Shown piece after piece: positions 1-12,202 of a stretch of 64,000 bases of DNA (position 1 is its first letter; every line of letters starts with the position of its first letter). The notes below the pieces were generated by a model, which was not told the DNA's origin, searched no databases, and was given only the letters and a program-made list of their open reading frames with translations. The position numbers were made by a program, and so were the translations under genes. This DNA is from Pycnopodia helianthoides (lineage: Eukaryota; Echinodermata; Asteroidea; Forcipulatida; Asteriidae): contig CM063246.1 of NCBI GenBank assembly GCA_032158295.1, positions 15,163,168 to 15,227,167 on the forward strand, read 5' to 3'.

Positions 1-215
1 CAAACGCAATGACAAAAATAGCTGTTGGTGGATACTTTTTCAAGATATTCTGGGTTAAACAGAATGAATATTTTGTGAAATAGTTTGTTTAAATTAATGC
101 CACGGGTGTATTCATTTCTCATTTTTTCTCAGAAGCTATTCAGAGTTTTGAATGGGTTATTTATACATGTACATCAAACAAGTAAAAAGCCTGTATTACA
201 TACGCTACAGTTATA
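1..215. other. No feature seen
   Basis: AT-rich sequence without a coding signature on either strand. It may be the degraded 5' flank of the retroelement remnant that follows. Confidence 0.4.
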
Positions 216-2068
216 GTGCATCAGATGCAGTTTTGGCAGACATATTTTCTCACTATTTCAGTAACAAAATTGTTAGAATTTATAGAAATTTACCTGTATC
301 AACTTGTTCTACTATGTCGTCATGATAACCATTTACCTGAGAGTGTATCAACTATTTCTGAGTTTGAACCTGCTACTGTGTCTGAGGTAATAAAATTGAT
401 AAGTAGTTCTCCTTCCAAATCATGTGAACTGGACCCCGTACCTAAAGATCTTTTTAAAAAGTGTATTAATGTTCCAGCACCACTTATTACTGCTATTGTG
501 AACAAGTATTTTGAGCAAGGTATTTTTCCAGATAGTTTTAAGGTGGTTTATTTGTCCCCTGATCAAGAAACCATGTTATAGATATTTTGACTACAGACTG
601 GTGGCTAATTTAAAGTTTATTGGCAAGACCATTGAGCGCATTGTTGCCACCAGATTGAATACTGTTATCTTCTGACTTTGGCCTTGTTGATAAATTTCAG
701 TCTGTACACAAATCTAGGCATAACACTGAATCATCACTTTTGCGAGTGCAAAATTACATTTTATGTGCTATAGATGAAGGCCATATGACTGCCCTGATTC
801 TGCTTGATTTAAGTTCGGCTTTTGACACTGTGGATCACACTATTTTGCTCAAGAGACTAATTGAGGCATTGCATGGTGAGGTATCGGTTTGCGGCAACAC
901 CATGTGTATCTACTTTGCTGTGTAGATTTTGTTCTTTAGAGAACTTGTCTTGCCATTTGTTCTACTACCGCGGAGTAGATTTTCGGAATTCGGGAGACTT
1001 CTCAGTTCTGAAAAGAACTGTCCTGCTTATTAACTACTACCTGGGCAGGAGGTAGGAAATCGGCCTGGACTACTACTTTAGTGTTACCACAAGTTTTCTC
1101 GCAAACCAAATAGACTACGTGATATCATTGTTTACAAGATAATGCCCTTAAATGGTGCCAATTATGTTTGCAAAACATGGACCTTAACATGTTCGCATTG
1201 GCAATTCTACTTCCAATCTGGTTGTTCATGATTTTTCAGTCCCTCAAGGTTCAGTTCTTGGACCGCTGTGGTTCACAGTGTACACAGACACAGTTCATAG
1301 CATTATCGTGAACCATAAACCTAACTACCATGTATTGCAGATGACACTCAGTTATATTTATCTTTTAAACCTTCTAAAATTGTTGCTGATGAGAGCATCA
1401 AGCGTATTGAAATATGTGTCAGTGAAATTCATGTTTGGATGCAAGAAAATTTCCATAAACTTAATGATAACAAAACAGAATTTAGGATAACTGGTTCATG
1501 TCAACAACTTTCTGAAGTTTTTATTCCCCATATTAATATCTAGGTGACTCAGCAATGACTCCTGTTACTAATATTTTTCTGACATTTCACTTTTGTAATA
1601 TCGGTAAAGTAAAAAAATAATTGACACAGAATGCTACTGAGCATTCGGTCCACTTGGTCGTAGTTTCCAAACTTGACATACAACTCACTTTTACATGGTC
1701 TTCCTTGTACTCAAATTGAACGCCTTCAGCGAATTCAGAACTCTGCTGCTTGTGTTATTACCTTGACTAAAAAGTCCTCCCATATTACTCCTATTTTCAA
1801 AGAGTTACACTGGTTACCAGTAAGCAGTAAGATCAGGTACAAACTTCTGCTCTTTGTTTATAAATCACTCACTAACAGTTCCCCTACAACATATATTGAT
1901 GTTCTTCGTAAACCGTACGATCTGCCTCACAAACTCCGGTCTTACAATTCTAACCTCCTTATTGAGCCCAAACATTTATGGGGAGACCGATCTTTCTCCC
2001 ATGCTGTGCCACGCCTATGGAACAAATTGCCATCACCAGTAAAATTATCTGTTTCCTTAACCCAATAA
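216..2068 (+). pseudogene. Broken non-LTR retrotransposon reverse transcriptase (CR1/L2-like)
   Basis: Scattered frames encode successive parts of a LINE reverse transcriptase. About 330-560 carries a segment with SKSCELDPVPKDLFKKC. About 680-860 carries the fingers/palm block with LLDLSSAFDTVDHTIL, including the first catalytic Asp. About 1235-1275 carries VPQGSVLGPLWF. About 1338-1365 carries ADDTQLYL, the second catalytic block, next to an indel where the usual Tyr should be. About 1673-2060 carries the C-terminal domain with ELHWLPVSSKIRYKLLL and SFSHAVPRLWNKLPS. Frames shift and stops interrupt between the pieces, and a MITE (861-1108) splits the palm, so it is dead. The endonuclease is not seen. 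Clade assignment is by recalled motif style; the reverse-transcriptase identity is firm. Confidence 0.88.
861..1108. mobile_element. Foldback MITE arm inserted in the reverse transcriptase remnant
   Basis: Begins TTGAGGCATTGCATGGTGAG directly after the reverse-transcriptase text and continues through the same sequence as the left arm of the element at 48553-49127 (GAACTTGTCTTGC, TCAGTTCTGAAAAGAACTG, ACTACTACCTGGGC). It ends near a short piece of the opposite arm (GTGTTACCACAAG), so the central part is deleted. It interrupts the retroelement between its DTVDHTIL and GSVLGP blocks, so it is younger than the LINE copy. Confidence 0.75.
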
Positions 2069-3685
2069 AAAAATAAAAATAAAGACTCATCTTTTCAATC
2101 AAGTATTTGAGTATTGTTATGTTTTTTCCTGTTTTTATTTATTTAGTTCTTTACTGTTGTATTCTTGATTTTCTAAGCTTTAGTGTAATTTTAATTATTA
2201 ATATTTCCGTTTTGTATTAGTGCCATGGTCACTTTTGTGGACTTGTGCGCTTTAGAAGTTTTCATTATCATTATTATTGTTATTATTATTAAATTATTTT
2301 CTGAATGGTTGGGATCCAATCTCTCTCGAAACTCTCTCAACCCTGCTCTTTACCCATCAACTTGTACGCAGTCTTCAAATGATTAATCCCTTTCAATTAT
2401 GATTTCCCCCTGAATGTAATGCTAGATTCTGTTCTGAACTGTCTTGGGGAACGCTTCAACCATGGGTCACTCAAGCTGGTCCGAATGGATTCACCCAAAG
2501 GAGATAAACTGGAGACCAAAATACTGGTGAGTTATTTCTAAAAAATCTGGTGTTGCGACCAGGGGGGTGTAACACCCCCACCGTAAAAAATAAGTTTTCC
2601 TAGTTGGCATTCTGAGACTCAGTCAGTTGGCAAATGAAGCACTAAATCAATTAGAAAACAGGCATCTAGACTAAAATTCAGTCATTTACTGTTGTCCAGA
2701 AGCGTCGGCTGCCTGCGAACTTGTTTTTTTTTATCAAGAAGGCATTGTAATGTGATTTTTAATGTCTGGGCTATAAAACATTGGGGAAACCGTCTCTTTA
2801 ATCTTCTTGTAACATGTTAACCTTCGACCCACAATAACCTGACATCATTGATACTGTTACTGAAATCAGGTAGTTGTGATTAATGGCAGAAACTGTAGAC
2901 TGAAGTGTGAGTACAACTTGTAAAGCTGTGTTGGATTACACTTATGTTGTTTGACACTTGATTTCAAATATTGGTAATTTGTTGACATAAGTGCTAAAAG
3001 AGTAGCAACCAAAACGTCAACAATTTCCTTTCCTTGAAAATGATTGTGAAACCAACACTACCCTAATTTCTTCATTTCTTGGTTTAGAGTGTATTTGAAG
3101 TATCATTTTACTATACAGGATCTAATCATACAACGTAAACATGGATCTTCCATAAGGGAAACATGGCAAGGCTATAAAAACTACATAGTTGATACATGTA
3201 CATGTACATGCATACAATGCACTGGTATGTCAGACTGGCCAGGACAAATTTTTGTATGGAAACTTCCTTTAAATGCCTTTATACATGTTTACTCAATGTG
3301 TCAATGTACACGTAGCAACACCAGGCATAGCATTTTATCTTTGACAGGACGTGGCCCTTTTTATCTATCCAGAGTTACTTCCAAAAGAAAATCTGAAAGT
3401 CCATATTTAAACTTGTTAAAGGGACACCGAGGCAAAGACCAAGGCAGCAAAATATTGACCTTGTTTAAATTACAGGCCTGCATTATAGGCTGTTATTCAG
3501 GTCTTCTTTGTTGCTTCCAAACCCAGCTCACTTTACATCATAATCATCATACAGCAATATATCATGGCATGATACAATGATTGGGATAATCAGTAGAGGT
3601 GTGGTCTCAGTATAAATCTTATCTTATAATGCTGGAGGCTTTTCTCCTCAGCAGTGGGCACTGAGTCATTACCCATAGATGGGCC
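2069..3685. other. No gene recognised
   Basis: No conserved protein or RNA signature. A 163-codon open frame at 3089-3580 has no recognisable domain and a low-complexity Cys/Thr stretch from ACATGTACATG repeats, so I do not call it a gene. Confidence 0.5.
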
Positions 3686-3689
3686 CTGT

Positions 3690-4330
3690 CCACATTGGTG
3701 GCTGCACTGTGGCTTGATTGGTCCGCATTGGTGGCTGCACTGTGGCTTGATTGGTCCGCATTGGTGGCTGCACTGTGGCTTGATTGGTCCGCATTGGTGC
3801 TGCACTGTGGCTTATTGGTCCGCATTGGTGCTGCACTGTGGCTTGATTGGTCCGCATTGGTGCTGCACTGTGGCTTATTGTCGATTGGTGGCTGCACTGT
3901 GGCTGATTGGTCCGCATTGGTTGCTGCACTGTGGCTTCATTGGTCCGAATTATTGGTGGCTGCACTGTGGCTTGATTGGTCCGAATTGGTGGCTGCGCTT
4001 TGCCTTTTGTAGGTCTGAATTGAGGCTGTGGCTGTGGCTTGATTGGTCTGAATTGGTGCTGTTGCTGTGGCTTGATTGGTCTGATTGGTGGGTCTGAATT
4101 CTTGGCTGTGGCTGTGGCTTGATTGGTCCGAATTGGTGGCTGCGCTTTGCCTTTGTAGGTCTGAATTGGTGGCTGTGGCTGTGGCTTGATTGGTCTGAAT
4201 TGGTGGGTGTTGCTGTGGCTTGATTGGTCTGAATTGGTGGGTCTGAATTGGTGGCTGTGGCTGTGGCGTGATTGGTCTGAATTGGTGGCTGTGGCTGTGG
4301 CTTGATTGGTCCAAATTGGTGGCTGTTGCG
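3690..4330. repeat. 33-bp minisatellite array
   Basis: About 19 diverging units of 33 bp with the core GGTGGCTGCACTGTGGCTTG followed by ATTGGTCCGCATT. The first units are nearly identical. Later units (from about 4020) drift to GGCTGTGGCTGTGGCTTGATTGGTCTGAATT with length changes. Because 33 is a multiple of three, long frames stay open on both strands (240 codons on the minus strand); their Gln/Pro/His-rich translations are repeat shadows. Confidence 0.9.
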
Positions 4331-7300
4331 GCTTTATTGTGATGTGAGTAGTGAACAAGCTTTGAAGCATTGGATGTCCATAGCAACACACTTAGCAACA
4401 GCCGCAGCTGTATAGCCACAGCTGCCAATGTTGGTAGAAAATTACTTCTGTTGCTTTTGTTGGATTACAATTGTAGTGTACATGCATACATTGGACCAAG
4501 AAGTACTGAGTGGAAAAATAAACAAAATCATGCCAATGTAAACCCAGTGCATAGGAGTGTTTCTGTCAGGTTGTGCTAATATTCTAACCCTTTTCAATGT
4601 CTTGAATGCTCCTGTCGGTAACATGAAATAAAAGCACTGAGCTACATGTAGTTATGTGCACATTGAATTGAATGCCAAACTGTTGACCTGCAAGGAACTG
4701 CAAATCCTGCAATATAATTGTTATGACAATGATTGCTAGTACAATCATGATCTTCATGATGATCAGAGAGTTACATATTAGAGTATTGTAACATACCTTT
4801 TTTTACTTCTGGAACAATTAAAACAAAATTTAAATGTGTACATTTAAGTCATCAGATTCTTCAAGAGATAGTCCAAATTATCGAGTAGTAACCCGATCTG
4901 TACTGTTGCTCTCATGCTATGAACAGAATCGTGTTTAACTTTCATGGTTTAATTTCCTCAATTTAAAAACAGTACAGTTGTACATGTATTCCTTGTGGCG
5001 TGTACATGTACATATATGTAAGGCCCTTAAGTGCCTATTGCCAAGTTGCACTTTCTTTTATCGTTATCAAAGGCCAAACTTAAAGTCACAGGAAATCAGG
5101 TACCAACATCATGGACATCTGGGGAAGATTTATTTTTCAGTTAAACTAGAAACTTTTCAGCAAATAATTTGTTTGATTTGTTACAACCTGAATTGTTTTT
5201 ATGGCAACTGGTTCATGTACAAATGTATAATTACTTGGGAGGATGTTGGGTAAAAGGTTAAACACAAGACAGATACTGGCAGTTGTCTTTACCATGTATG
5301 TGGTATCTATAGACATTCAGCTTAATATAGACAAGGAAGTACATTGTAGGAAGAGACATAATATGTAGACTGCCGGGAAGGGAAGTGATTGCAGGAAAAT
5401 TAATTAAGTCTCTTGACATGTTTGTCATTTTCTACACATGAATATGAGTAATTGAGCTGCCAAAAACGTGAAGGAACTTTTGATGTAATAAGTGAACACC
5501 AATGGTTCTTCAGGGTCTTCAGAATCGGATGAACAGGATTGGTTCCAAGGTCATAGGGGCCGTCAGAGTTTAGCAACATTTCAAAGAAGGATTTCGTCCC
5601 AAGTTTTGGGCTTAGCAAAACTGCTCACAAATGCAGTTTTTGTTTGTTTGCATAGCAAACTCACACTTTTGCAGAAGAAGGGCATAAATTTTGCATGGCA
5701 AAGTTGAAAATGCTTAATGGATGTTTTGATCTTACTGGGCACATTTTCACCAAAAGGTTTCCTCAGATTAAAAAAGAAAGAAAGAATGAAATAATATAAC
5801 AATCTTGAGCCGATCCACCTCCACCGTAAAAAGAAACCTGTCCCAAAAGCCAGACACATGATTTTTAACCCAATGCAGAGCTTTGGAGATAACTTGTTAT
5901 GTTATGAAATGATGAAGAAGTTAGTCAAATGAGATCTCATAATTTCATCCTTGACAATTTAGAAAATTATTTAAACATGAACTTAAAACATTATTTTTAC
6001 AACTACAGTGTACACAGGTGCTCTGTCTGTGTGCAGTCAATCAATGATGGATGGGGTATACATGTAGCTCTTTGCCCCAACAGCAGTAATTAGCTGCAAA
6101 CAAAGAACTAAAAAAACATTCATTCATGTGCAAGGACACTTTATACTTAGTGCAAACATAATCGATCATGTAATATTACAAATTTAACATTTAATCTATT
6201 TACTATGGTCTACACACCATTGTATTACACTTGCAGTTTGTTCTCTTCAACTTGACACCTCTTCCAACCTCAATTATGGTAGACAAATTGAGTAAGAGTA
6301 TCAGTAAGAAAATGACTGCCTTGAAACACACCAACCATGTGGCGATCAAAATTACACACCACACCTCCACATTTATACGACAAACTGCATCACAATGTGC
6401 ACATCATTACGTACATTCCAACAAATTGTTTGCATCAAGGATAAATGTTGCGAAAAATATATCACATATTGTAGCGCAAATCTTGCGATCCACTTTTTAA
6501 AATTACATCGCAATTCGTAAATCTTCCAAACTGCATCGCAAAATGCGATGCGATGATCCATGCGAAATCGTTCACTACATTTTAAGATAGCACCTGTAAA
6601 GAGAAAACCTCTTTTTAAGATTTCCTTCCTTTTCTCTGCCTCCGATCTCCCCTCTCCGTGAATTAAGCCTAGCACACATCAATTGAATTTCTTGATTTTG
6701 TCACAAAAATCTTGTCAGCATTTTTAAAGAGAATTCTTTCAACCCCGTTCCCCATTCCAGTATGGTACCGTCTGTGAACCACGATAAATTTACATCGTAA
6801 TCAATTATGGGCACATGCTTGACAACCGAGAGGTGTTTACATTACAAACAGACAAGATGAGCTTTGTCAACATGGATACCGACACAAGTAATAAAACTTG
6901 ATCTCTAGGAATCGTTATCTTGACATTAAGAGATCCAGTGCATCATTTGTATCAACCCACTTCTAAAGGAATTCCATAATCAGGGTATAGGGAAGAGTAG
7001 CTTTTTTTTATCTTCTAGTTTTAAAATAAACACACCACACAAGCAATCTGAAAGGTTGAATGAAATTATGAGTCCCTAACCTCACACTAAATCAAGGTAA
7101 AAATGTGAGCTTGTAGTTGTTTTGGTCTAAACTCTCCAACAAGAAAGAGTGTCAAACCACTAGCTTAGTTTTTAATGCAAAGACACAACGTGATCATGTC
7201 ACATACATGTATTACTGTGGTGTGTTGAACTTTACCCTACTACTACTAGCCACCAGTGGCGTCAAGGGGTCATGCACACGTTATCCTACATAACAGTTTT

Positions 7301-7614
7301 TGACTATGGGCTGAAAAAGGGGGCGCAAAGCAGTGCATTTTTGACTTGAATTCTCTATTACGAAATACAAATTGTAAGTGTAAAATTAACCAGTATCTAC
7401 AATGCCTACTCGGCCATAAAAAGATAATAACTAGATTATTAAGAGCACCTTAGAGTTGCCCTTTAATCTGAAATATGGACAAGTGAAAAGGCTATCATAC
7501 CAGTGAAATGACAAGGTAACTGTTCCCCCTGGCCGGTCACTGAAAATGTTAAGGGCGAACTCTGATTGCATGAGAGTAATTGAGGTGCCTTTTTGCCAAT
7601 TTACAGTTAATTTT
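4331..7614. other. No gene recognised
   Basis: Non-coding by inspection. It includes a short stretch of CAGCTGTAGCC-type palindromic repeat (4390-4430) like that at 39650-39730, several ACATGTACATG runs, and a patch of GCGATG/CATCGC words around 6480-6570. None of the short open frames has a recognisable domain. Confidence 0.45.
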
Positions 7615-7790
7615 CATACCTTAACCCTCCTACTGTCCGACCATTCAATACCATCCACGGTGGTTTTGAATGATACTTGGTGGAGGTAAACTATGCCCAG
7701 CCTGCAATATGATATCATGTGGTGAATGCATAGATAGTACACACAGCTGGGGAACCACTTTAGTGTTGGATTCAGCGTACCAGATTTATT
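7615..7790. repeat. Dispersed repeat, copy 1 (second at 41300-41497)
   Basis: Starts TTAACCCTCCTACTGTC. It shares CCATTCAATA, GCCAGCCTGCAAT and CATGTGGTGAA in the same order with 41300-41497, which ends GTAGGAGGGTTAA, the inverse of this start. The TTAA-CCCT ends suggest a piggyBac-type non-autonomous element. The right end of this copy is not clear. Confidence 0.55.
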
Positions 7791-9084
7791 ATACAAAATC
7801 TAGTTCCCAACTTTTACCCCCAAATGCCCCTATCTTCACATTTTTTTCAGAAATCCCACTAGTCTAGAATACAGATAGTTCTGTGCACAGTTGTGCCCAA
7901 CATACATAACCAATGCGGTTTCAAATGGTTGGTCAACCCATTGGAAAATGTCACCAAGAGTAGCAGGTTGAATTGTACATTCTAGCTCAAACCCTGGTAC
8001 CAACTTATACCAAATATTTCATAATAGCTGACAATTAATATTTCTAATGTGACTTACATGTACATGATGTTATATAACGCTGTGTCTAATGTGTGAGTTT
8101 TAGTTTTTAATTAGTACAGTGTCATCAAGTAAAACAAACGAGGTTGGATAATGGAGAGTGCATTAAATACATGTATATCAATTGTATAGAATTTTACCAG
8201 CAAGATATGCAATTTTGTATGCATGGTTAGTTCGGGGAAAATGATATCATACACCCACATGTATTTTGTTGAGAGGAGTTTCCTGTCATTATTTGTAAAG
8301 TAAAGTTTCACGGCCGGCTGGACAAAGAAGTTGTCAAACAAAACCTGCAGTTTGATGAGGAAGTGAAAAATGCATTATGACCACAGCACACTAGTCAGTT
8401 GTAGCCCTGACCTCTGTGTTTACCTGAAGTCTATCTCTTACCTCACAAAAATGTACCTTACAGAATAGTAACACAACAAAAGGATGCTGCAACCCTGATG
8501 ACTTTAGTAACTTAGATTACATGTACAGCATTTCTGAATTCAGTAACAAAGTAACTTTTGATAATCGGTTTGCAAAAAACACTTTTATTTCATTTACTTG
8601 CCAAGGAAGTTCCACATTTCATCTGTTGAATATTCCAACTTTTGTTTGGTCATGGTTTACTTAAATCAAATTCTACGCAGGGGTGGACCACGTTGTTTTT
8701 TTTGGGTTGCGACTGAGAGACATATTATGGGATGTTCCCCACTCTGCTACACCCTGGATCTGTTGCTGCTGTGATTTGACTGGCATGGATTACAGGATGA
8801 CTTTTAATTAAGCACATGTTTTCAGGCCACATGTTCATGGAACCAACCACATGATTACAGTACATTTGTAAATGCTTACAATTTACAAATAATATTACAT
8901 GTAATAATAACAGTGGCTTGCTTCTAAATATGTAGTGCTCAAATCCGCCACTCAGTGACGCTCCAACATTATTACCCCTGGTCACTGGGCCATTGTATTT
9001 CTTTCCTAAAACCATCTCAGCTCCCTTGGGAGTATACAGCCTGTGCTGCCAATTATGTCGCACACTAAGCTAAATCAATCACCA
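7791..9084. other. No gene recognised
   Basis: AT-rich, with scattered short frames and ACATGTACATG motifs. No domain, RNA or bounded repeat is recognised. Confidence 0.45.
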
Positions 9085-9262
9085 GAATCATCTCTGCCCT
9101 CACAGGTTCCATTTACTCCTGGGTGAAGAGAAGCAATTAAAGTTACTTGCATATTAAGTGTCTTGCACTAGGACACTTATGACCTAGATTCAAACCCACA
9201 CCATGACGACTTAACCACTAGAACTTGAGTCCAATGCACTAAACCGCTCTGCCACAACACGC
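9085..9262 (-). mobile_element. Diverged tRNA-Leu-like SINE
   Basis: On the minus strand it has the order found in three better copies in this window: a tRNA-like head at about 9175-9260 (GCAGAGCGGTTTAGTGC, then ACTCAAGTTCTAGTGG, then a B-box-like GGTTTGAATC), followed by the shared body with GTCCTAGTGCAAGAC. It is more diverged than the copies at 16545, 21346 and 27340. Confidence 0.55.
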
Positions 9263-10509
9263 GAAAAAACAAATTTTGTAAGTGCAGGAACGAACACTTT
9301 GCAAATCATACATGTAGTCGTCTACAAGCATTACAAGAGCCTTAAAAGGAGATCTTTGGAAAATGATTTAACAGGAAAGTTTTAATCAAATTAAATATGC
9401 ACTTTCCGCAGGTTAGAAGTAAATAAAATGAAAAGTGCAAAAAATAGTTAGTGGCCTGACGTTTCGACCCTAGCAGAGTCTTTCTTGAAGACTACATGTA
9501 AATGACAACACAGCAGACATAAATAGTGATACTGGTGTAACGTGGAAAGAGGCAAATAGGGAGAGAGGCAGAAAGCACACAGAGCAAAAGCAGCCTGGGA
9601 TGAACAATGAAAAGGGTTACAAAAGTGAAAACTTTGAAGCTTGAACTTGTATAGTACATTTTATTTTTATATTCAGACAAAACCTATTTCAGTTTGTTCA
9701 TTATACATGTGCAGTGGTACATCTTAAAACTTAAAAATAGCAACATCTTAGACTGAAGGAATAACTTTTGCTTGATATCGTTACCAGACTCTCTATTTTA
9801 TCTAAGTATTTAGATGATTTACTCCCCCCAAAATTATGGGTGTCTTGGGTGATAGCAAATATATGGAAACCCAATATCTTACATGTAGATTTGATACCAC
9901 AGGGCTTGAAATTTAAACTGGGTGACAGGCCTGAAGCCAGTGATTTTAGCGTTTGGCCAGTGAACTCACGACCCCAGTCCAAAGGTCTCATGTTTTTCAA
10001 TTAAACAATAAATTAATAATACATTTTGTGTACAAATGTTGAATTTGAGTCTGACAAAATATTTTTAAATACTGTTGAATAACAAAGTATACTTACCTAT
10101 AAGACAAATGTGAATCAGATAAATCTTCAATTAGTGTTAGTTATGTTAAGGTGGAGGCTTTTTTGTCCATTTTAATTTTGGTTTTGAAAACAACTTCTGG
10201 TCCAGTAAAATTATCGAGAGCTAGCCCTGCAGTTTTGCTGATGCCCCCCCCTCCAATTCGAGCCCAAGGACCCATTTTAACATCCGGCTAGTGGAAACCA
10301 CTTCTATTATAGTGCATCTTGGTTCAAAAAAAGGTTTCAGTGTCATTCGTGTATTTCCTGATTGCTTTCGATATTTGTATGAATTAAATACTCAGCATGA
10401 GCATAGATGTGCCTGACCCAGTGGTAGTCGGGTCATTTCACCCCGCTGGGACACCCGGTGTGACATTTATCCATATCATTAATAGCATTCTTACATTTGA
10501 CACATTTAT
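9263..10509. other. Unassigned, with two repeat fragments
   Basis: No gene. Two fragments stand out. At 9452-9495 (minus strand) there is a hammerhead-like core: a GACTCTGCTAGGGTC hairpin followed by GAAACGTCAGG. At 9895-9990 there is sequence related to the right end of the hAT-like element at 19896-20299 (ACAGGGCTTGAAATTT, AGTGATTTTAGC). The rest shows nothing I can name. Confidence 0.4.
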
Positions 10510-10875
10510 TTAAAGGAACATTACAGAATTGTAAGCACTTTATGTAATCCACCATAGACATAAACTGACAAACCTGTAGAAGTTTGAGATCGATCGGCCA
10601 TCTGGGTCACGAGAAAATAGCGAAAACTGATTACACATTTGCATGAAATCATACAGATTCAACAAATGAATAAAACGCTCACTTAGCGATAAACTCCAAT
10701 CGGAAAATTAGTTTAAATTCATTTCTCATCAAATATGACATTTCAGACAGAAATATTTCATGGGATGTTTTCTACTATCATCATCATTAGATCGTTTAAG
10801 TTTTATGTACATCTGTGATCAAAAAGTATATTTTACAGGTTTTTTTCTTACCAATTTCTTTAATGTTACATTCGC
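10510..10875. mobile_element. TTAA-flanked MITE, copy 1
   Basis: Left end TTAAAGGAACATTACAGAAT, decayed right end TTCTTACCAATTTCTTTAAT. The body (AAACTGACAAACCTGTAGAA, GATCGATCGGCC, GGGTCACGAGAAAATAG, ACTATCATCATCATTAGA) matches 58555-58949 over its whole length. No coding capacity. TTAA ends suggest piggyBac-type mobilisation; this is inference. Confidence 0.75.
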
Positions 10876-12151
10876 CTACTGTTGTGTTTAAAAGTGCTAG
10901 ATAAAGTTTTTAATTCTTCAATTTATTTTTAAACAATATGTTCAAAAATGTATTTAGGTCACAGGTTTTTATGATTGTTTTTCAACACTCAAATACATAA
11001 TTCTGACTATATATACATGACACACAATGCACCAAAACAAACCTTTTGTTAGGGTAGTGATTAAAATACAACAGAAATGGAAAGACCCCAAAAAGGTGGG
11101 TGCAGATGTAACAAAGATGCCAAAATGTCACAAAACTAGGTGTCTCTGTTACATCTAACTGTTTTGATTACCCTGCCCAGTCCTGCTGCATTTAATCACC
11201 TACTACCAAAACAATCATTTTCCTTGGTGCAATGTTTGTCTTGTAATTAGTACATGTACACATAGTTAGTTTGCATAATTATGTATGGAGTGTTAAAAAA
11301 GGCTTTAAAAAAAAAAAACAGACATAACGAGAGAACATGTGTCTGTTACATCAGTAAATGAGATATTTTACAATTTTGGGAGTATAACAAAATTTCTCAT
11401 ATAAAATGAATTTAATGAATTTAAAACTTAACAAACACCCGTCACACTGGTAGGAGAATGTTACATGTAATAATTGAGTCAAATGTAAGAATGCTTTTAG
11501 GACAAATGTGACACAAATGTTACACACTGTCCCAATCTCCTGAAGGACCGGTTGATGATATTCATATAACAATGAGATAGGTTTGCAAAATAGAAGGAAC
11601 ATTAAAAAATTGTTTTAAAACAGTCATATTTTAAAGTTTACGTATCGCATGATAAGAAGATGGTATATTATATGATTATTCTACAAAATTACTCTTGTTT
11701 CAATTGCTCTCATCTTTGAGAAAATGTTGACAGATTATTCCCTTTTCGTAGTATTTTTGACTGTGCGAGGGCGTGTGTGAACCAAATTTAGGTGATGCCA
11801 AACAAGTAAACAAACTTTGGCAATTATTACAAGAGAACAACGTACATGCCGTCAAAATTACATAAAAGTTTAATTGAGTTGCAAGGAAATCTGCAGTTAA
11901 AAGTGCCCTCATGCGGTCAAAAATGGGTTCAATTGGAGGGAGAGCACCGCAGCAATGTACTATATGAAACAGAAACTGACAGGGATGCAACTAACACTGG
12001 TACAGATTTCAATTACATTTCCTTGGATTGTTTCATGAAACTCATAAAGACTGACCTAAGTAACTCGACACCTTACATGGGATTTTGTTTTTTTCCTTTT
12101 GGTGTAACTACTTGACGTATGCTTTTCATTTTCTTTATTTTATATCTACAG
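10876..12151. other. No gene recognised upstream of first visible CARMIL exon
   Basis: Searched by eye for the missing CARMIL N-terminal exon (a lysine-rich segment in relatives). Nothing convincing was found. The region is intron, if the start exon is further upstream, or 5' flank. A short open frame at 11846-12115 shows no similarity to the PH domain. Confidence 0.4.
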
Positions 12152-12202
12152 GGCTTGTCCAAGCACAGAGCATTTATACTTGCAAACAAGATTCCAGCAA
12201 AA
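12152..12202 (+). CDS. CARMIL: CARMIL exon 1 seen (PH-like domain)
   Basis: Seventeen codons, phase 0 at both ends, with core [10 protein letters not shown] matching the PH-domain strand of vertebrate CARMIL. Acceptor CTACAG, donor GTAAGT. It is not the first exon, because relatives have about 45 residues before it. The next intron (12203-12862) holds a dispersed repeat and a SINE. Confidence 0.82.

Noticed and set aside
3089..3580. 163-codon open frame
   Set aside because: No recognisable domain, low-complexity CTCTC stretch, and no splice or start context; probably chance.
3669..4428. Long Gln/Pro/His-rich frames over the 33-bp array
   Set aside because: The unit length is a multiple of three, so frames stay open on both strands; no domain, no unique sequence, and units carry indels.
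5492..5860. Overlapping frames near 5.5-5.9 kb as a small gene
   Set aside because: No domain or conserved splice structure; both strands are equally open by chance.
11846..12115. Candidate first CARMIL exon
   Set aside because: The translation does not resemble the lysine-rich PH-domain start, and no donor joins it in frame to 12152.
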